Source: Nyssa sinensis
Lineage: Eukaryota; Streptophyta; Magnoliopsida; Cornales; Nyssaceae
DNA length: 64,000 nt
Direction of reading: 5' to 3'
Assembly: GCA_008638375.1 (NCBI GenBank)
Contig: CM018052.1
Location: 30,093,239 to 30,157,238, forward strand
Shown: positions 1 through 12,355 of the stretch, piece by piece
Position numbering within the stretch: position 1 is the stretch's first letter
How the letters are laid out: each line of letters begins with the position of its first letter
Made by a program: the position numbers and the translations under genes
Notes under the pieces: model-generated
Told to the model about the DNA's origin: nothing
What the model saw: the letters and a program-made list of their open reading frames with translations, nothing else
Database searches by the model: none

Positions 1-849
1 TTGAGTGGAAGGAAATCTCTTTTTCTCTTTTAATTTTTCTTACTAAATTTGTAAATCAAATGTAATCTTATAGTGTGTTTGGATTAAAATAGTTAAAAGA
101 AAATAAGAAAAAAATGAAAACTGAAGAGAACTTATTTTTTGTTTGGTTATTAACAAGAGAATAGAGATGAGAAAATGAGAGGGAGGGGCCTAAAAGTGGT
201 AGGAACTAGGAGATGGAGGAAAAAATTAGAAAAATTAAAGATTACCCATTCTGTTCCTTTTTTTTTTTTATTAAAAAAAGAAAAGAAGAAATGAATTCCT
301 ATTTTATACATTCTATTCACATAATTAAATATTTGATTATTTTCCTTCTCTTTCTATATGTTTTCCGAACAAGATAAGGAGAGGGCATTCCCATCTCATC
401 TCCTCTCCCCCATTAGCAATCCAAATATAAATGACTCTCTTTTCTTTCATAATTAATATTCTCTTTTTCTCTTCACTCATCTAAACAAACTGTTTATAAT
501 TTTATTAGACATTTTCATTTTTCCAAAACTACAATCCACATTTAGTTTGGATATGAAATAAAATATAGGAAAAATTATACAAACACCTCTCATAATTTCA
601 GTCAACCCTTATAATTTAAAAGTCGACAAATACACCTAATTGCGTTTTAGAATTTTATTTGGTGTTTGTCAATTGAATTTAATTTTTAAGTTTATTTGAT
701 AGTTGTCAATTGAATTTAATTTTTAACATATGAAAAATGTTTTTGCCAACTTTTAAACTACAATAATTTAATGAATTGTAGGAAGTGTCGCATAACTTAT
801 CCTAAAATAAATTGAGATTTCTTAGGAGGAATGCTGGAAATTATTTTAA
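1..849. other. AT-rich noncoding DNA
   Basis: No coding region is recognisable. Positions about 70-495 begin with a TGTTTGGAT-like word and end with its imperfect reverse complement (ATCTAAACAAAC). This hints at a decayed MITE, but I could not find a target duplication. Positions about 653-725 hold two imperfect copies of a 37-bp unit built on GTCAATTGAATTTAATTTTT. Confidence 0.5.
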
Positions 850-1018
850 AGTTTGGTCGAGCGGTAAAGACTTAAGGATTAAAATTTAAAGTCTCGAGTT
901 TTTGTCTCCTTTGAAACCACTAAAGGTTTGGCTATTGTTAATTTTAAATTCTAAAACTAATTGATATGCGCACAAACTGATCCGAACCTCCCAGATATCC
1001 CAAAAAAAAAAAAAAAAA
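850..1018 (+). mobile_element. Degenerate tRNA-derived SINE
   Basis: The left end has a tRNA-like A-box region (TGGTCGAGCGGT, 854-865), followed by a degenerate B-box-like TCTCGAGTTT. The right end reads GCGCACAAACTGATCCGAAC and runs into 17 A residues at 1002-1018. This matches the general layout of plant SINEs whose tails carry a GCGCGCAAGCTGGCCCGGACAC-like word, as I remember the family. Several mismatches indicate an old copy. I found no convincing target-site duplication, so the left boundary is approximate. Confidence 0.6.
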
Positions 1019-3052
1019 TCACTCTAAAATATAAACAAAAGGGTAGAATGGTGGGCTTGATACCAGGGAAAGCCCAAGCCACTAATAGGGTTAATTTTAA
1101 CTAAATTGAGTTCAGAAACATTCATGAAAAGGATGACTTGCGAGCCGAAATGTTGTAGGTCCAAATACGTTAACCCATCCACTGCTAAAGATATAAAATG
1201 GATCAAGTTACCGAATCTTAACGCGTGATCAGATCCGTTTCGACCAATTTAAGGCCGGCTATTAGATAAATAAATTAATCTTAAATATATTTTAAAATTA
1301 ATTAATTATTTAAGTTTATTTTAAACTTAACTCAATAAGCTGATCAATACTCTAACACTATATAAAAACCAAGTTAATCGAGTTTTACATCCAAATTAAT
1401 TTGATTAAAAACTTGATTGAGATTGACTAAAAATAAAAACAAACCAAGCGAATGATTTGAAGCTAGTCAATTTCAATAAGCTAAGTTTGATTAACCCACT
1501 ACTCACCTCGTATTAGCTATTGCTAATTAATCAATTAATGACTTGACTTGCGATTCATTCGACGAAAACTTCATTTAAGATTGAATCAAAATATAAAAGG
1601 AAAAGTCAGGCCAACAAGTTGGAGCTGATTAATTAATTTTGGAATAATGTTTTAATGTCTCATCACTTTTATTTTATCCGATAAATTTATAATCCGACGA
1701 TTAAGGTGGGTTGGGCCCAACTCAAAATGTCATTTGCATAATGGATTTTAGAAATTTTAATCAAGATTGTATTTACTTGGCTTATAACAGGGGCATGCAT
1801 TGCGAAACTTGTGATCAATCTTGATGTTCAAGCAGCGGTGAAACTATTCCACTATCACTACAAAATAAGAGATAATTTTTTTTTTTATTATTTTAGAAAG
1901 TTGGTGTTGTTAGAGAATATAATATCAAACGGTTTAAATTTTTAGATGTGTTGATAATTTCACGTTATATCATAACGATAAAAAAATATGAAAAATTGAT
2001 TTTGTGTAAATATGACTGCAATTGATGGTGGGCGTTGATGGAGACAGCAGGGCAGAGGAGGGGGTGGGTTGGGGTTGACAATGGGGCAGAGAACCAGAAA
2101 GGGGGAAGAAAAAAGAAAGGAAAAGAAAAGAAAAGAAGGGAGAAGGAAAAAGGAAAAAGGAAAAGAAAATATGAGAAAAGAAAGGAAAAAAGTATTCGAA
2201 AAAAGATTAAACAAATAAGGGGCATAATTGTAAATATACAAATGCAGTTAACGTATTAAACCGACAACTCTGAAAGGTATAGGAAATGTAATTGCAAAAA
2301 ATCTCAAAAAATTCAGGTGTAATTTACCCTTTTTATAATAAATGTAAGTTTTACACTTTTACTTGACTCATCAATTTTTATTTTTTATTTTGTCGTTATA
2401 ACGAGCGAGATCTTGTAAATGCAACATTGCTCACTTTAAATTAATTTTTAATATGTGGCTTATTTTAAAAATTAGAAAATTAGTATAACATTATCTATGT
2501 CACATATTAGAAACTGATTTGAATAAGTATAGAGTTTTTTTTATACAACCTTAGTCATTTTAATGAAATGAGTCGATAATCAATTGAGACTATTCTAGTT
2601 AGTCATTCATGTCTTTTTTTAAATAGGAAGTCATGAGTTCAAGTCACAGTCTCTTATTAGGAAGATGTGAATATTTATTTTAGCAGCCATAAATTGAGTT
2701 AAATTGTTTGTTCAGAAATTGTGTGTAGTTTGTAGTTGATTTACAATCAGTTATTACGCGAGTTAGATTATTTGTAATTGTGTAGTTTAATTTATTAGTC
2801 TTTAGTTGCTTTTTAATGATGTAATTATATTAATTAATTAATTGCAATGCATTAAGCACATCTATTTAAACAAAAGAAAGAAAGACAGAGCCCCTAGAAC
2901 TCAGTACATCGGAGCCGAACTGTGATACAAGCCCAAACCCAAATAGCCATTATGGTGGCCTTAGTAAGATTTACGAGACCACATATCTTGCATTGTTTTG
3001 TAACCAAATGGGCTCAAGTAAAAAATGGATCTAGTTACTGGTTAACTACCAA

Positions 3053-3056
<4 letters not shown>
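1019..3056. other. Noncoding intergenic DNA
   Basis: AT-rich, with no exon-like coding sequence. Positions about 2070-2200 form a long A/G-only run that creates meaningless lysine/arginine-rich open frames. Near 2600-2660 is a B-box-like word (GAGTTCAAGTCAC) that may come from a decayed tRNA-derived repeat. It has no A-tail, so I do not call it separately. Confidence 0.5.

Positions 3057-3094
<38 letters not shown>
3057..3094. repeat. (TA)n microsatellite
   Basis: Nineteen uninterrupted TA units. Confidence 0.95.
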
Positions 3095-3096
<2 letters not shown>

Positions 3097-4118
3097 TAAA
3101 GGGTACAACTTGGGTAGGCAAAGTTGAGTCTGGCCCAAACTTTTTAAAGCATGGGTTTCATTTTTACACCTTCGGTTGAATTTGGACAAAAGCTCAAGTT
3201 CGATTTAAATTAGGATTGAGTTTGAATTGAGATTTTAAAAATTTAAGTTTGCATTTAATATTTTATATATTATATATTTTATACTTTAGCTATTCATCAT
3301 TAAATTAATGAGTTCCTTACAAGAATTATTATTTGCATTATAATCTGACCTTTATCATTTTTTCAAAATTAAATTATGTTAAAAGAATTCTTTTAACGAT
3401 TTTTTGTTTCTTTTAGAATGAGAAATTGAGAGAAATTATTAAAACTTTTTTTATATAATTAAAATGGAAAAAATATATCAATTGATTGAAAAATTTGTGA
3501 ATAAAATTTAAAAATTAAAATTAATAATTGGGCTCAGGCCGAATTCTGATTTACCCGATATTAATAAATTTTAATTCTGGTCGGATTGTTCGTGTTCACG
3601 GTCGGATTTGGTTTGGATTCAAATTGATTGTTTTAGAATTTAATTGAATTTAAATATGACTCAACCCGAACCTGTCCCGCCCGACTGTGCACCCCCAATT
3701 AAGAGTGGTTCTTGAAACTAATTTCATAGTTGAAAAATGATATATATATAGTTGGACCGAATGAGCTGACTTTGATGACACAAACAGATATGATACATGA
3801 GAAAAGTCCTCATGAACTTGTGTTCTTATTTGTTATTCCATTTCTATCTTTTATTTGAATTGTACACCTTCTTAACTCGTTTTGAATTGTCATGGTCAAG
3901 ATGTGCACCAAGTTACTCTCATGATTAGGAAGGGTTTGTATCATGGCGAAGAAAGGCATCTCCATATCATTAATTACGTATCCAAATTGCTCTTTTGTTG
4001 CAAAGATTAAAAAATAATATAATAGTTGGGAGTTTTAGATGATATTTGGAGGTACAGTCTCCCCTCAATTGCATTTTCTACAACACGTGTAATGAATCCA
4101 TAAGCAGTTATGCACAAA
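3095..4118. other. Noncoding intergenic DNA
   Basis: AT-rich sequence without recognisable genes. Its short homopolymer runs and decayed text resemble old transposon remnants. Nothing can be assigned with confidence. Confidence 0.45.
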
Positions 4119-4178
4119 AGTGAAGTCTGAAAAGAAAGACACAAAAGAAGTGAAGTCTGAAAAGAACGACAGAAAAGA
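4119..4178 (+). repeat. Two-copy 30-bp tandem repeat
   Basis: The unit beginning GTGAAGTCTGAAAAGAA occurs twice with a 30-bp period and three substitutions. It opens a 65-codon frame on the + strand (4120-4317) that encodes KSEK-type repeats and then an unrecognised segment. I have no evidence that this frame is a gene. Confidence 0.7.
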
Positions 4179-4759
4179 AGTGGCAGGTATTTTTGTGATT
4201 ATTACAAAAATTGAGGTCGAGGATAATAACTTTCAGATGCTCTTTGAACACTGGTTATTGCAGCGTCAACTGGATGCCCTTTTGGGATTCTTAATATTAA
4301 GAGTAATGTTCTCATAACCATTCTGTTCATCAAATTAAAAAATTGTATGAGTTATGAGTTATCAGTTCAATTGTTAGGTCAATTAAAATTAAACTGTAAT
4401 GTTATAATTATATAATTAATAAATTTAATAATACATATTATTAATATTTTAAATTTAAAAAATTATACAAAAATTACTAAAAATTATATAATTTTTTTTA
4501 CAGCATATATAAAATTAAATGATATGTATTTATTGAAAAATAATATATAAAATTAAATAATAAACAAACTTATTCGAAACGATAAAATGTTCCAGAGGCA
4601 ATTTTATTGAAAAATAATATATAAAATTAAATGATAAAATTAAATAATTTCACCTTATGATAAAATTATGAGAATAATTACAAAGCAAATAACAGTCAAT
4701 GGTCAATGGTGATTACACAATTTTGAATCAAAACCAGGGCTAATACGACCGGCCAAACA

Positions 4760-5140
4760 CTTCCCATTCAAATTTCTTAAAGAATTCGATCTCTCCGCCA
4801 AACCTTCACCTGCAAAAATCACTCTCTCACTCTCCTTCTCTTTCTGTCTCTTTCCATTTCACTTTCAACTCTTCCTCCTGAGCTTTCTCTCTCTCTCTAG
4901 AGAGAAAACTTTCTCTCTCTAAAACTGTCTCTCTCCTTCACTGTGTTTATTCCGTCTTTCTAAAACCTTCATTTGCTAACTCCTCTTCTTCTCTGTGTGT
5001 TTCTAGTTCTCTCTCTAAAACTATCTCTCTCTTTCACCGTATTTATTCCGTCTTTCTAAAACCTTCATCTGCTAACTCCCCTTCTTCTCTGTATGTTTCA
5101 GATTCAAAGTTCGAGATGTTCAACGGAGAGTTGTAAACCC
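4760..5140 (+). other. CT-rich leader-like block with 96-bp tandem repeat
   Basis: A pyrimidine-rich stretch resembling a plant 5' untranslated region. Within it, positions about 4912-5103 are two copies of a 96-bp unit that contains TTTATTCCGTCTTTCTAAAA; the copies differ at about ten sites. Just after it, at about 5116, is a six-codon ATG frame (MFNGEL then stop). No downstream exon was found. It could be the abandoned leader of a lost gene or merely low-complexity DNA. Confidence 0.5.
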
Positions 5141-5287
5141 TAATATATATATATATATATATCTATATCTATATCTATATCTATAAATTAATTACAGCAT
5201 CGTGTTTTTCTGTTTTGTTGGAAATGGCGACATCGGCGTTCAAATCAACGACGAAGAGAAATGAGGGAAAGGGAGTCGATTGTTGGG

Positions 5288-5291
<4 letters not shown>

Positions 5292-5345
<54 letters not shown>
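5292..5345. repeat. (TA)n microsatellite
   Basis: About 27 TA units. A shorter TA/TATC tract lies just upstream at about 5143-5185. Confidence 0.95.
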
Positions 5346-5348
<3 letters not shown>

Positions 5349-5535
5349 CAGTGAACCGGTGACCCAGTGACGGGTTGAACGGTTCACCGGTTGAACCGCC
5401 CGGTTCAGACGGTTTGCCATTTTTAGCACGGTTTTGAGTTTGGAACGGGTTTGTGGGTTCGATCGAACCGTTCCTTGGACCGGTCGACGGTTCAACCGGT
5501 TGAACCGTCCGGTCCGGTCCGGTTTGGAAAACATT
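5346..5535. repeat. CCGGTT/AACCGG self-complementary repeat
   Basis: Dense copies of CCGGTT and GGTTCAACCGG in both orientations could fold into many hairpins. I recall similar CCGGTTCAACCGGTT-type repeats being scattered through eudicot genomes. No terminal inverted repeat plus target duplication was resolved, so the family is unknown. The antisense open frames across it read as low-complexity RLNR/GSTG text and are not genes. Confidence 0.55.
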
Positions 5536-5744
5536 GATTAAGAGTATCGTTTGCATATATAAATGAATTGTTAGTAATATTATTCTTTAAATAATTTGAG
5601 TGAATAATAGATCATAATTAAAGGGATTTGTTTCTTAAAATCGTCATGTCAAATTTTAATAAATTTATTTTTTTTAAAATTAGTTTATACGACACTACTT
5701 TAATTTTAATCCCGTCTCTTATTAAGAAATAATAAAATTAAAAC

Positions 5745-6330
5745 TAAAAAATTACTCTAATGCTAAATGTAAGATTTAAAATCTCTCCGATACCAATTGT
5801 AAAACTAAAAAGAAACAAAGTAGGTAAAATAAAAAAAAGACAAGAAGATGGAATTGTTTCGTTATTCAATCACAAAATAAACTTTTATTATTTTATTTAA
5901 GCAGTATAAAATCTTACACTTACAAATATATTAGTATAACCTCCGATGACTCTCGGATTTATAGGCACACATGCACAATTATGGCAGACACAATTCAACT
6001 TGCTACATAAATATACACACTCTGACGGTGTAGACTTTTAGCTCACGGCCTCTTTTTTTGACCATCACTTATTATTCTTGTGGCTTATAACTCAATGTGA
6101 TATAAACCCACATATATATAACATTGACTCTAAATTCTATATTGATTAGGACATCTAATCCAATACAAATTAGTATATCTTATTTAACTATAATTAAAAA
6201 ACTAAATCTCATTAGAATATTAGTCCAATTACAATTAATACTATAAAAAAAGATTCTAAATATTATTAGAACTTAATAAACCAAATTAAGAAATTTTTTA
6301 AAATTTATGATCTTGATTTAATTGGTAAAT
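5745..6330 (+). repeat. Dispersed repeat R, copy 1 (long form)
   Basis: This stretch aligns by eye with 15730-16222. Shared blocks include CACATATATATAA, TCTATATTGATTAG, ACATCTAATCCAA and AATTAGTATATCTTATTTAA, in the same order and orientation. About 200 bp in the middle of this copy (roughly 5820-6030) is missing from the other. The family is unknown, with no coding capacity and no LTR signature. It lies about 4 kb upstream of PPO. Confidence 0.7.
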
Positions 6331-8343
6331 ATAAAATTAATTTTTTAAATTAGATGACTCAAAAAAATTAAATATCAAATTATATATTGGCTAATAAATG
6401 CTGAAATCATTAAGTTCATTAATTAATATTAACTTTATAGACATGTATCATTAGATGTATGTTACTTTTAACAATCAGTCCAAGTTTCACAATTAGGCGG
6501 CTTGAGTAGATGTAACAAGCACGTTTCTTATAGCTAGCTAGGGCATTGTAGAAACACTAAACGCACATCATTACCAACCTATTGCCCCCATTTTTAAGAG
6601 TAGAGCTGTCCTTAGAGTAACATTTTTTAAAAAAATTTAGTTGTTGACGTGATTATTTGGATGATAATTAATTAAGATTTTGAATATATGTAGATATTAG
6701 ATAATTAATTTTTTTAATATTTATAAATTAAGATTTTTAGATTCACATGATATGACTAGTATTAAAAAGATGAATTTACTTGCATTAAGAGATTGAATTC
6801 ATTAGTACTACAACAACCACGTCAATAGGTAAACTGTTTTGAAAATTTTTTATTGTAATTATAGTATTATATTTATTTTATAAAGATTTAGTATAGATAT
6901 ACCCCGTTTCTTCTCGATTATATAAAATAAAATAATAAGTAAGTTTTTGCTACATAATTAATATTTATAATCAACAGCAGATACGAGGAGGTGCTGGGGC
7001 TGTGCCTCCCTAATTTTTAGAAATTTGATTTTTTAATGATATTTTTGAGTTACACGGAAATTTAAACAAACTTGATGAAATTATAAGTTTGAAAAAGTAA
7101 ATAATGTCATTTTAATTCTCTATTAACATGTATATATATTTTTTAATTTTGACACATGCTTTTATTTGATATGTGTTAACTATAATTAATTTAACAAAAT
7201 AAATAACTAAAAGTTAAAAATTAAATATTAACCTATCTGCCCTCGTTTACCATAAGGTTTATATCAATTTGGAAAAAACATATTTTTTATTTTGTTTCGT
7301 GGGACAGGATTGGAGAAGGTCGAGAAGGTCCTGCCTCAAACCGTGCCGTTCTACAAACGTGTTGACTATTCAAGATGATGAGCAACCTTGCTGGCTGGTT
7401 TCAAAAACTTTGATAATAGTATTTTGGACTAATACAAATAAATAGCTAGGGATACATGCATGCATTTTTGAATTGGTAAAACGAAGGCACCGACGTTTAC
7501 TTCCATGGATGCACGCTTGTCAAATCCTCCTTTTTCTTCCCTACGTATCCACTGGAAGGTGTTGATCATCTAGATCTAGACGTATAAAAAAGAAAAAAGG
7601 GGATTTGGTAGAGAATAGTTGAATATACAACTCAAACTTTCTTATTCTAAGATTGCTTGCTTGACCAAACTTTTTGGAGTTTGATGATCTCTCTCTACGT
7701 TAATCCCTCATTAGCCAATGGTTTTCAATACCCACTGATTTGATTATTAGATATCCTGCACAGTCGTGTCTTTCAATCCTTTGAGATTCTAAAACTACAA
7801 CTCTAGATCTACAATTATATATACACACACACATGATACAGAGAGACACATACTTTTATATATCTATCTATATATATATATGTATGATATTAGGATAGGG
7901 ATAAAGTTCAATAGCTTTACCATTTAAAAATGAGATTAGTATATGATGTAAAATAAGCAGCCTTTGAATTTATTGATCAACGACAGTATTAGTATTAGTC
8001 CTGTTTTAAGTTAAAGTATTAGTAAGAATTTTTTTTTCGAATAAATTAATAAGGGATATTTTGGGCAGCTTATGCGTATTAGATTAAGTTTCTCTTTTCG
8101 TGATAGTCAAGTTTACTATTTTACTTTTAACTATCAACGATTGGTACAAAAGATATTCGAATTCGAGACGCTTAAATTTTATTTTTAGCATCGCCTTGAT
8201 AATCCAAAAAATGAAAAAAAATGACTTGGCTATTTTACCCTTTTTTGGTGTTATATTAGTTTCCTAATTTTGTTTTCTTAATCGGATTAGTAAAAATAAT
8301 TAGTAGTCTTATTCAGATTGGTACTTCGGTTTTAAAATACACA
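6331..8343. other. Noncoding intergenic DNA
   Basis: AT-rich, with scattered TA and CA microsatellites (for example about 7818-7885). No open frame of credible coding character was seen. Confidence 0.5.
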
Positions 8344-8604
8344 AGTACTTCCTCTAATTAATTTTTTATTCAAAATGACAAAATTATCCATTTTATGTTT
8401 TTTTTTTCTTTTCAATTTTTAAAATTTTGACCAATTTTTTTTTTCTAAATAAATATTAATAAAAACCTTAAACTTAATTTTAAATAAAATAATAATAATT
8501 TTTAAAAAGTTAAAATAAATTGGTAAAAATTGAAAAAATAAATAAATAAAAGAGACAATTTTATTATTTTAAAGAAAAAAAAATGACTAGAAGAAATATC
8601 GGTA
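8344..8604. mobile_element. Foldback MITE, copy 1
   Basis: This 260-bp stretch is an imperfect palindrome. Its left arm (beginning CTTCCTCTAATTAATTTTTT) is complementary to its right arm (ending AAATGACTAGAAG). Both arms carry CAAAATGACAAAATT-like text and a run around AAATAAATAAATA. It aligns with 13248-13544 over its whole length. A long self-complementary body with no coding capacity is typical of a MITE. The target duplication is unresolved and the superfamily unknown. Confidence 0.7.
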
Positions 8605-10193
8605 TATTGTCAAATAAAATAAAAAAATATTAATGAAGTTATAAAAAAAAACTTCAAAGAAAAATTAGATAATTTACACAATATTATTTTTAGAGATTTT
8701 TTTCTTGATTAAGTGAGTGATACTTGTATTTTATTCTACTGAAGAATTGGAATTCCTTTTCACGTTTTATTTGAGGGAGTTAATCTAGATATTGAAGTGT
8801 TTTTTTTTTAATTAGACTATGACGTGTTTTTGCAGATAGCCAGCGAGGTTGCCTCCCTCAGTATTTCTTTTTCTTATTAAACTAAACGCAGGTTGGCAGT
8901 TGCACATGGTGAAAAACTGAACCTGGCCTTCTGCAAATTCATTTGACCCAAAAGTTGTGGCCGACTTGCACATTTTATATATTTAAATCATGTATTGAGA
9001 TAATGGATGGGTTGGATTGGGCCAATTAAAAACAAGAAAAAAAAAAAGAAACTAGCTAGGAGGACTCTCAATTTTGTCTTGACCCTTGATGGTTTGATGC
9101 CAGATCTTGTCTCAATCTTTAATTAGTGTTTGGAGGATTCGTATTAATACATTATCCATTAAAATAATTTATTAGTGGATTAGTTGGACAAATAAAATAA
9201 AGTAAAATATCAACATTCCACTGAGAAAAAAAAACCCAATTGGGAAATTGGAGGAAATTGATCAAGAAATATGGAATCCATGACTGCTGATCAGTTTGGT
9301 GAGAACCATCTATTAATGGGTCTGATCACATCTTTGTTTTTTTTTCCTTTTGGCTTGAATCAATCTTTGCTTTGGTGCACTTGTTAGTCTAATTTCAATT
9401 TTTTTTTCTTAGTCATTTCTAAGTATTTGGAAAGAAAAATATTTGATATATCAGATTTGATTACTTATGTTTTTGTTTATCTGCTAATGCATTATGGATA
9501 TTTTTAAAATTAATCAAAGTATTTTATTCGTTTGTTTTGCATTTTAATTATAATCTGCCACATATATAAAGCACATGTACTTTTTAATTAAAACTAAATA
9601 GTAATATATATACATGTGCTTGTATATATAATTCATTAAAATTGAGACACGTAAGTGAGAAGAAAGAAATTTCTTATACTTAATTTAGAACTAAATATTG
9701 TCCTAAAAATATGTGTAACACACGAGATTTGTCTTCTATTTTTTTATTTTTAGATATAAGATGAAAGAACCATGCATATAATTATAGTGTGGTGCACTAT
9801 CTTATGCCTAGAAGTAAGAGAAGAGGATAAAATAATAAGCATTAGTTTAAGTGTTTAGGTAACATAATGGTTCAAACTTTATAGATTTTGCATGATGAAG
9901 AAAAAGATTAAGCATAAAGACTAATTGATTTTCTATCCAAGACTAGTTTAATGGTGGGGTTTGGGTTTGGTGAAACTAACCACATTTGACAAAATCACCA
10001 CATTAGAGGTTTATGTCAACAAGAAATGTTTTGGAAATCAATTTCATATTGCACTGATCTATTAGGAAGTTTCTTAAAGTTCTTCATCAATTTTGTTACC
10101 ACCCATCAACCAGAAATGTGAACACCCCACCCCAAAGCCAAAAAAAAAAAAAAAGGAGAAAAACTTTACCAAATTCAAAGAACTTATCATGAC
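8605..10193. other. Noncoding DNA upstream of PPO
   Basis: No gene is recognised. A short ATG frame at about 9271 (MESMTADQFG) is followed by a GTGAG donor-like word. No partner exon could be found, so it is not called. The 3' part is the distal promoter region of PPO. Confidence 0.45.
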
Positions 10194-10212
10194 TATAAAT
10201 ATATATATATAT

Positions 10213-10243
<31 letters not shown>

Positions 10244-10250
10244 TATTATA
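10194..10250. repeat. TA/TATC microsatellite
   Basis: TA units interrupted by three TATC units, about 160 bp upstream of the PPO start codon. Length variation here could change promoter spacing. Confidence 0.9.
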
Positions 10251-10278
10251 ATATGTTTGTAGACAGATTCTCTTTTCC

Positions 10279-10284
10279 CACGTG
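10279..10284 (+). promoter_or_regulatory. G-box (CACGTG) in PPO promoter
   Basis: A perfect CACGTG core lies 124 bp before the ATG. Plant bZIP and bHLH factors bind this motif in light-, wound- and jasmonate-responsive promoters. A function here is inference from motif and position. Confidence 0.5.
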
Positions 10285-10358
10285 CTGTTTATCGGTCTCT
10301 TTCGTTTTGTCAAATTTGAGAAGCGGAGTCATGCACAGAAAAGTCTTCGCCAATACAG

Positions 10359-10366
10359 TATATAAG
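10359..10366 (+). promoter_or_regulatory. TATA box of PPO
   Basis: TATATAAG lies 42 bp before the ATG, with a CCAAT word immediately upstream at 10350-10354. If transcription starts about 30 bp downstream, the 5' leader is only about 15-20 nt. Confidence 0.7.
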
Positions 10367-10407
10367 CACAGGTCACCTATGTTTGTGGAGACATCCCTAA
10401 CAAGACC

Positions 10408-12204
10408 ATGGCTTCTTTTCCACCTTCAACAACCACCACCACCGCGTACTCCTCCTCCTCCACCACCACCACCCCCATCCCCACCTTGTCTTCTCGTCCC
10501 GTCTTTAGCAAAACATCACAAGTCTCCTTAATCAAAAAACGTAACCATCGTTTCAACGTCTCATGCAAAAACACAGATGGTGACCAAAACCCTATTGCCA
10601 GCTCCAAAAATGCAGAAACTTCTTTGGGGAAGTTTGATAGAAGAAATATGCTTATTGGGTTAGGAGGGCTCTATGGTGCCGCCAGTCTCGGTGGTGACCC
10701 ATTGGCCTTTGCAGAACCAATTCAAGCGCCAGACTTGACAAAATGCGGTGCCGCGGACTTGCCCACCGGTGCAAGGCCAACCAATTGCTGCCCTCCGCCC
10801 AGCACAAAAATCATCGATTTCACGCTTCCTCGGCCATCCAACTCCATGCGCGTTCGGCCTGCCGCTCATTTGGCCGACAAGGATTACATTGCCAAGTATA
10901 ACAGAGCTGTTGAACTCATGAAAGCCCTTCCAGCTGATGACCCCCGTAATTTCATGCAACAAGCAAACGTTCATTGTGCTTATTGCGATGGTGCTTATCA
11001 TCAAATCGGCTTTCCAGACCTTGAGCTTCAAGTTCACAACTCATGGCTTTTCTTTCCCTTCCATCGATACTACCTCTACTTCCATGAAAAAATTCTGGGA
11101 AAATTGATCGGTGACCCAAATTTCGCTTTGCCATTCTGGAACTGGGACGCTCCCGGCGGCATGCAATTGCCAGCCATATATGCCGACCCCAAATCGTCGC
11201 TTTATAATACTCTTCGTGATCGGCTACACCAGCCGCCGACATTGATCGATCTCGATTACAATCCCGGCTCTGAAACACCAACAACTAATCAGCAACAAGT
11301 GTCCAGCAATCTCACAATCATGTACCGTCAAATGTTTGCCAATGGCAGCACCGCTCGGCTCTTCCTCGGAAGCCCTTACCGTGCCGGCGATGAACCCGAT
11401 CCCGGGCCTGGGTCTCTCGAGAATTATCCTCACGGTCCGGTCCACGTGTGGACCGGTGATCGGAGACAGCCTAATTTCGAGGACATGGGGAACTTCTACT
11501 CGGCTGCTAGAGACCCAATTTTCTATGCTCATCACACTAATGTTGATAGAATGTGGGCGGTATGGAAAACCCTAGGAGGAAGACGGCAAGACTTCACCGA
11601 CCGGGACTGGTTAGACGCCTCCTTCCTCTTCTACGACGAGAACGCACAATTGGTGCGCGTGAAGGTCCGGGACTGTCTGGACAACACGAAGCTGGGATAT
11701 GTCTATCAAAATGTGGACATTCCATGGCTGAGCAGCCGGCCGACTCCTCGCCTGAAGAAACTCGTCCAGAAGATAAAGAATGCCGGCAGAGCGCTGGCAG
11801 CAGAGACAGACGCCTTTCCGAGAACGTTGGACAAGATAGTGAGAGTGATGGTTGCAAGGCCGAAGAAGAAGAGGAGCAAGAAAGAGAAAGATGAAGAAGA
11901 TGAGATACTGGTTATAGAAGGAATAGAGGTGGATAGGGATGTGTATGCAAAGTTTGATGTGTATATCAACGACGAAGATGAACCGTCGATAGCGCCGGAC
12001 AAGACTGAGTTCGCCGGCAGCTTTGTGAACGTACCGCATAAACATAAGCATGGGAAGAAGATTAAGACTCGCCTGAGATTAGGGATAACTGAACTGTTGG
12101 AGGATTTGGGTGCTGAAGATGATGAGCATGTGTTGGTCACTTTGGTCCCAAGGGATGGAAATGGTGCGGTGACCATTGGTGATATCAAGATTGAGTTTGA
12201 TTAA
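10408..12204 (+). CDS. PPO: Chloroplast polyphenol oxidase (catechol oxidase/tyrosinase family)
   Basis: A single-exon gene of 598 aa, a usual length for plant PPO. These type-3 copper enzymes of the thylakoid lumen oxidise o-diphenols (some also monophenols) to quinones, causing browning and wound defence. Residues 1 to about 77 form a Ser/Thr-rich stroma-targeting peptide. RR at 78-79 followed by a hydrophobic stretch and AFA at 100-102 form a twin-arginine thylakoid signal, giving a mature start near E103. CuA ligands are probably H189, H210 and H219, with C193 as the thioether cysteine. CuB ligands are H342, H346 and H375 or H376. F363 sits at the usual gate position. The DWL (400-402) and KFDV (515-518) motifs of the C-terminal domain are present. 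A lysine-rich linker at 487-495 is part of the usual cleavable C-terminal region. The ATG has a good context (ACCATGG). All key residues are present, so the gene looks functional. Monophenolase activity cannot be judged from sequence. Confidence 0.97.
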   Translation: MASFPPSTTTTTAYSSSSTTTTPIPTLSSRPVFSKTSQVSLIKKRNHRFNVSCKNTDGDQNPIASSKNAETSLGKFDRRNMLIGLGGLYGAASLGGDPLAFAEPIQAPDLTKCGAADLPTGARPTNCCPPPSTKIIDFTLPRPSNSMRVRPAAHLADKDYIAKYNRAVELMKALPADDPRNFMQQANVHCAYCDGAYHQIGFPDLELQVHNSWLFFPFHRYYLYFHEKILGKLIGDPNFALPFWNWDAPGGMQLPAIYADPKSSLYNTLRDRLHQPPTLIDLDYNPGSETPTTNQQQVSSNLTIMYRQMFANGSTARLFLGSPYRAGDEPDPGPGSLENYPHGPVHVWTGDRRQPNFEDMGNFYSAARDPIFYAHHTNVDRMWAVWKTLGGRRQDFTDRDWLDASFLFYDENAQLVRVKVRDCLDNTKLGYVYQNVDIPWLSSRPTPRLKKLVQKIKNAGRALAAETDAFPRTLDKIVRVMVARPKKKRSKKEKDEEDEILVIEGIEVDRDVYAKFDVYINDEDEPSIAPDKTEFAGSFVNVPHKHKHGKKIKTRLRLGITELLEDLGAEDDEHVLVTLVPRDGNGAVTIGDIKIEFD

Positions 12205-12349
12205 CTCGTCAACAGAGCAAACTGTTCAATTCCTTTGTTACAATTGATCGGTTGTCCATCATTTGTGTTTTTAAGGTTTTTTTTTTTTTTTTGGGTTTTC
12301 GGATCTCTTTGTAACAGTAAGAGCCACTCCGGCAACTGCTTTGAAGGAA

Positions 12350-12355
12350 AATAAA
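12350..12355 (+). terminator. Polyadenylation signal of PPO
   Basis: AATAAA lies 146 bp after the stop codon, preceded by a T-rich run at about 12277-12294. This is a plausible near-upstream element for 3' end formation. Confidence 0.6.

Noticed and set aside
2600..2690. B-box-like word possibly from a tRNA-derived SINE
   Set aside because: No A-tail, no target duplication and no clear A-box, so support is too weak.
5181..5556. Antisense frames rich in NRLNR and YIYIYI text
   Set aside because: They are produced by the CCGGTT repeat and the TA microsatellite.
9271..9310. ATG frame MESMTADQFG followed by a GTGAG donor-like word, as a possible first exon
   Set aside because: No downstream exon could be linked to it and no family is recognised.
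10660..12188. Antisense open frames of 100-160 codons across PPO
   Set aside because: They mirror the GC-richer PPO coding strand and have no family resemblance.
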